A stretch of 12,415 bases of DNA from Cymbomonas tetramitiformis (lineage: Eukaryota; Chlorophyta; Pyramimonadophyceae; Pyramimonadales; Pyramimonadaceae), in the NCBI GenBank assembly GCA_001247695.2, contig LGRX02031251.1, positions 1 through 12,415 on the forward strand. Direction: 5' to 3'. Numbering within the stretch: position 1 is the first letter of the stretch; each line of letters begins with the position of its first letter. Shown piece by piece: positions 11,485 through 12,415 of the stretch. The translations under genes and the position numbers were made by a program. Below the pieces are notes generated by a model, which worked only from the letters and a program-made list of their open reading frames with translations, had not been told where the DNA came from and searched no databases.

Positions 11485-12415
11485 GGCGGGAGGTGGAGCA
11501 TCTGGGCACTGTGGAGGGTCAAGGAGGGGGCACCGCCGAGGCGCGATCTGGAGGGTCACGGGTAGGCATAGGCGGGCCCAGCCAGGCGGCGTCAAGTGTC
11601 GAGGATATCTTGAATGAGTGGGATGACCTTTTGTCGCCGGGCCCGGGGAGTGGGGTCTGGACTCAGGAGCAGAGTGGGGCCTCGCTGGAGCAAGCAATGG
11701 CCTTGGCTGAGGGAGGGGTGGCCACCTTGATGGGGCGAGCAGGCGGGTGGCCGGCCTTCTTGGAGGGGTTGATGGCATGGGGGAAACTGATGAGGATGAC
11801 GGGGGAGATGTGGGGAGGTCCGCGGGTGGAGATGACACACGTCGGGCCCCTCAGAGCCCGGGGGCCCATCCTGGCAGCGATGACCACTTACAACACGTTG
11901 CACGGCAGCATACGGCATCTCATCAGCTTCCGTGCCCATTGGGCGAGGTTGCTGGTCGTGCCGGAACTAACAGTGAGCAGCTGTCGGGAAGGCGACGACC
12001 GGGTGGTGAACTATCGGCCACCGGGAGGGCTTGGGACACACAGGCAACTGTGGGGATGGGACCCCAAGTAGAAACAGTGCGGCGTGACAGTTACAGCGCA
12101 AGTGTGGAGCGCATTGCTCAAGTTCGTGGCCACCTCGCAAGGCAATCGGCGCAAGGGCTCCAGTCGCGGGGAGTTGGTGCTGGGGTAGAGGGCTACAAGC
12201 GCAAGTCGATGGCGGATGCGCAAGTTTGGATGAGGGCAACCCAGTTTATCATTCTCAGCCCCTTGGGACAGCGCTTGGGCATTCTGGCCGTGGCGTGGGT
12301 GGGCAAGCTCTCTTGGGACCAGGCTGTAGGGGGCAGCGGGGTGATGTGGGGTGTGGGCTTGGTGGTGGAGGGGTGGCTCGATTGGCGGAGGTGAGCCGGC
12401 TCGAGAGACACAGCA
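11485..12415 (+). other. G-rich flank with unrecognised, possibly broken coding frame
   Basis: Composition changes abruptly at the LTR edge: the + strand is strongly G-rich. One + frame is open from the LTR to a stop ending at 12071 (about 195 codons outside the LTR) and includes SSVEDILNEWDDLL and a hydrophobic, glycine-rich middle. Another + frame is open from 11747 to 12394; its last 100 codons contain SVERIAQVRGHLARQ and GYKRKSMADAQVWMRATQFI, which look protein-like. One gene with a frame shift around 12050 is possible, but the low stop density of GC-rich DNA could also produce both frames by chance. No family is recognised. If it is a gene, the copia insertion separates it from its 5' end. 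Confidence 0.3.

Noticed and set aside
11458..11939. Proline- and serine-rich - strand frames in the right flank
   Set aside because: They are complements of the G-rich + strand; the P/S/R-rich low-complexity composition is what reverse-reading GC-rich DNA gives.

Overview
The window is eukaryotic nuclear DNA dominated by transposable elements. The evidence is an LTR retrotransposon with a eukaryotic Ty1/copia polyprotein, a second LTR-type terminus, several minisatellites, long gene-free stretches and no bacterial-style operons. The organism cannot be named from sequence alone. The mixed base composition, GC-rich minisatellites, telomere-like AGGGTTT motifs and hybrid retroelement fit a green alga or similar protist better than an animal or fungus, but this is a weak inference.

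Layout. Bases 1-829 look like the 3' end of one LTR retroelement on the + strand: untranslated tail, G-rich polypurine tract and a putative 477-bp LTR. Bases 830-3487 hold no gene I can support. They contain an (ATC)6 microsatellite, a nested hairpin (2456-2505), a five-unit ~34-bp minisatellite (2581-2747) and a GC-rich ~105-bp direct repeat (2808-3049). Bases 3488-11484 are a complete-length Ty1/copia element on the - strand with two 405-bp LTRs that differ at three positions. Bases 11485-12415 are G-rich flanking DNA with an unrecognised, possibly broken reading frame.

The copia element reads right to left: 5' LTR, a primer binding site matching the anticodon region of initiator tRNA-Met (Drosophila copia style), Gag with a CCHC knuckle, a roughly 640-residue linker with acidic repeats, protease (DSGA), integrase (HHCC, D,D35E), reverse transcriptase (YVDD), RNase H, a 3' minisatellite, a polypurine tract and the 3' LTR. 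The pol frame is broken three times, and the reverse transcriptase has lost the region with its first catalytic aspartate, so this copy cannot be autonomous as written, although its LTRs suggest recent insertion.

The most unusual content is the architecture. A DIRS/phage-Dam-like ELFAS...NPPY module sits between protease and integrase. A segment resembling the linker upstream of Ty3/gypsy-type RT sits between integrase and RT. A second copy of the RNase H C-terminal motif is stranded just before the protease. Together these suggest a mosaic copia lineage assembled by recombination between retroelements.
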